DNA from: Phlegmacium glaucopus
Lineage: Eukaryota > Basidiomycota > Agaricomycetes > Agaricales > Cortinariaceae
Direction of reading: 5' to 3'
Assembly (NCBI GenBank): GCA_015039465.1
Contig: MU130098.1
Coordinates: 59,154 to 91,048 of the forward strand
DNA length: 31,895 nucleotides
The notes under the pieces are model-generated. The model ran no database searches. It was not told the DNA's origin and was given only the letters and a program-made list of their open reading frames with translations. The first letter of the stretch is position 1, and each line of letters begins with the position of its first letter. The translations under genes were made by a program, and so were the position numbers. Shown here in pieces: positions 30,801-31,895 of the stretch.

Positions 30801-31895
30801 TTTAGAAAGAATTGGAGTTGCGTTATCGAGATGCCAGCCATATCCAGGTGACGGCGTACCCGCGGATCCAACATACGTAGTAGGAGAATACCGTTTTCGT
30901 ATAAATGTTTATGATGGCGTGGTGCGCATATACGATAGGATACAGGGTTTTGAATCCTACCTGTCTTGGAATATCATCAGTTGGGAAGATTTTTCCCTAG
31001 GAAAGTGGTTTGCAGAACGCTGTATGGCAAACGCAGGCGAGGACGCACCCTGGGATATTGCCGATGAGTGGATGCAACATTTTCCATGGCATGCTACGAC
31101 TTTAGAGGATAACTGTAGCTGTTACAAGAAAATTTCGTTGGAAACCAATATATCTGGCGATGACGATGATAGTGATGATGATTCAGACGATGACGATTGG
31201 TCCGATTGGAGTGATCTTGATGAATTCAGTGATGATGAAGCGGAGGGCGCATTGCTATTAAGCGCGTTGAACGGTATTCAAGTCGACAAAAATAAATATG
31301 TCGATATTCAACGAAACGCGGCCAGAATAAAAGACGTGGCAGGTCTATTACTGCCCAAACCCATCGTTTTACGGGTGAATATAAACGGAAATCCAGTTCG
31401 GGCGCTAGTCGATTCGGGATCGTTAGGCGATTTCATCTCGTCAACGGTGGTGGATCAATTAAAGATAAAAAAGAACGTACTGACAAAGCCCATTGGACTG
31501 CAGCTGGCAGTTCAAGGCTCGAGATCCAAAATCAATTCAACAGTCAATGTAGACTTGGCTTATCAGAGTATAAATAGCGCACGACGTTTTAACGTAGTAA
31601 ATCTGAAGGATTACGATGCTATTTTAGGAACACCCTGGATATATCAGCACCAAGTATGCATCGGGTTGAATCCAGCAAGAATTATGATAGGGAGTGACGA
31701 ACCTTTACCTATTACTTCGAGCGATGATACGAAGTATTTGTTGTCCGCTATATCTGCTTTAGACGCTGAAGTGATAAGCGCGCGTGAGGAATTGATGACA
31801 TACGCGGAACCTTTGTGCCGCAAAGTCGAGGAAACGGATCTGCCTCCATTAAGAGCCATTAATCATGCAATTCCGTTAATTGATGAGGGGAAAAC
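27889..31895 (+). CDS. Gag-Pol polyprotein (gag, zinc knuckle, protease; runs off window)
   Basis: The ATG at 27889 opens at least 1335 codons without a stop. Residues 1-360 are polar, Ser/Lys-rich and probably disordered. Residues 362-520 fit the Retrotrans_gag fold (AYHRFMMEGEAY, FLDGKAYDFYM, LKVVKLWYSLKPKI). An Arg/Asn/Gln-rich linker leads to a CCHC knuckle, CFNCGEEGHISQNC (656-669). About 480 residues of unusual insert follow, with QPYPGD at 763 and again at 983, then an acidic Asp-rich run (about 1090-1120). The retropepsin has LVDSGS (Asp 1175) and AILGTPWIYQHQ (about 1244). The last residues, LPPLRAINHAIPLIDEGK, match the sequence just before the reverse transcriptase fingers in basidiomycete Gypsy elements. 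Gag and protease share one frame, so no frameshift is needed up to this point. Confidence 0.88.
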   Translation, partial: MNTRVLCSHTTAGVAPSRLPVPIRRQTSLPGDTPEIADSSTRLYSDVVASRPPSPREETSTRLVDVVSPINNYENSLNDEHEADEGSPWTTVKHRRARSLDSLNRDENSEYRMYSIPKTLSSEQRKVVRVATDSLTPEERAKITKRQEIIELEKESREASRLATNKGKTTDPREWGNVSLDEEEITPETQEAILQSHKAKSKKGKSGKSKNRNTYEESSDSESEPNRKIRLPEVSKYQNKKSGENNKSDKNKRAGSRPAAQITPSSSVGMMLGEVALKYGTEKTRNMSLKKDPSESPSDSGGDNSSDNTTGTSSSTSSEPKKSRRKHRTKKNSKKRHGKSPGSEDASIKPIPPKEYNGAVDLRAYHRFMMEGEAYIKDGKIPKERQIRTLAHFLDGKAYDFYMQKVAPDKSKNWNLHKFFTEMFNYCFPLDYKQQIRFRLDNIYQGSNQTVSEYVYELQELYSVIGDIPLRLKVVKLWYSLKPKIQRILWKDGLHPDYSTWEEIVSKAEMVEISDHVIDPRERKNMPSGQNSSRNPNTHSNDASKNKMRAPGLSSRSVTLTQNNQDHRSNNQPNDHSQPRNRFRQPGNQFRRGTGRYQAVRGRSFVNRRSQSSRPVQRNTGTNAGTSGAAQNSKKVPGGNQLTEKEMAELRAAGRCFNCGEEGHISQNCHHRAVVKGGTQKPPGIPNYRIDMNLVENVSDPDEVLNSMPVGVIGIDTDEESETDELINWRKNYPNWQHGDLMARSEIGDCYEMTTEYSLTVSQPYPGDSLKRWGRSRCPPDRRFKVTRCHRDPDILIIRDHLVNFEITIHKSSINNVKFNLGNWYAKKRARILGLKDPIRGDYYPLMEDPRILVARHLLFNGIHSHFPNVRPETQSDFRFHMYLKNFGSSTYIIINDDLSLISEIEKSLLEDSSFNLIQWYWKRISKDDLFYKRYIEYQKHGYHPIPVGYEDPYSELPTLVVEEDDEEETTLERIGVALSRCQPYPGDGVPADPTYVVGEYRFRINVYDGVVRIYDRIQGFESYLSWNIISWEDFSLGKWFAERCMANAGEDAPWDIADEWMQHFPWHATTLEDNCSCYKKISLETNISGDDDDSDDDSDDDDWSDWSDLDEFSDDEAEGALLLSALNGIQVDKNKYVDIQRNAARIKDVAGLLLPKPIVLRVNINGNPVRALVDSGSLGDFISSTVVDQLKIKKNVLTKPIGLQLAVQGSRSKINSTVNVDLAYQSINSARRFNVVNLKDYDAILGTPWIYQHQVCIGLNPARIMIGSDEPLPITSSDDTKYLLSAISALDAEVISAREELMTYAEPLCRKVEETDLPPLRAINHAIPLIDEGK

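Larger units (their letters stand above)
27404..31895 (+). mobile_element. Ty3/Gypsy LTR retrotransposon, 5' portion
   Basis: 5' LTR, a short leader (27723-27888) and one long uninterrupted polyprotein frame reaching the right edge. The absence of any stop or frameshift over 4 kb suggests a young, possibly still active element. Integrase, RNase H and the 3' LTR are expected further right. Confidence 0.85.

Noticed and set aside
1..31895. CRISPR array, bacterial operons or phage genes
   Set aside because: The repeats are minisatellites or TPR-coding units without unique spacers, and the genes carry spliceosomal introns, so the DNA is eukaryotic.

Overview
This window is most likely genomic DNA of a filamentous basidiomycete, probably an Agaricomycete. 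The coding regions carry many short (about 50-65 nt) GT...AG introns. They include NB-ARC/TPR receptors of the fungal NLR type, an NF-X1 zinc-finger gene relic, and a Ty3/Gypsy polyprotein that matches basidiomycete elements. The species cannot be read from the sequence. I recognised no rRNA, tRNA or CRISPR.

Layout. (1) 1-1183 is the 3' end of a first NLR gene (TPR repeats only), followed by its 3' flank. (2) About 1.65-8.2 kb is gene-poor and repeat-rich: two oppositely oriented solo LTRs of one family (2084-2496 and 4326-4738, each with a 5-bp target duplication), a solo LTR of a second family (3305-3866), microsatellites, a 21-bp minisatellite (5195-5526), and a truncated RecQ-like helicase (7141-7709). 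(3) 8254-8466 is a small zinc-ribbon-like protein, followed by a broken NF-X1-type gene (8828-10747). (4) 11.4-12.4 kb holds an unrecognised, degraded minus-strand gene. It lies head-to-head with an apparently intact six-exon NLR gene at 12533-16000 (1067 aa: N-terminal region, NB-ARC, about 10 TPRs). (5) 16.4-18.9 kb is a spacer holding another solo LTR (16932-17504). (6) 18.9-26.0 kb is an inverted copy of about 9.97-16.4 kb. It contains a pseudogenised NLR (19747-23297, minus), the second copy of the unrecognised gene, and the C-terminal end of the NF-X1 gene. A solo LTR (19296-19710) sits in the 3' flank of this NLR. (7) 26148-26750 is a protein with a PD-(D/E)XK-like ELK motif. (8) From 27404 to the right edge is the 5' LTR and an uninterrupted gag-protease reading frame of a Ty3/Gypsy retrotransposon, which runs off the window at the start of reverse transcriptase.

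The main biology is a small cluster of fungal NLR receptors. They appear to have been amplified by a segmental inverted duplication that carried neighbouring gene pieces along. Their TPR arrays are nearly identical at DNA level but vary at the same few positions in every repeat, which is what is expected of a fast-evolving recognition surface. One receptor copy looks functional, one is clearly dead (three nonsense changes plus a frameshift), and one is only partly visible.
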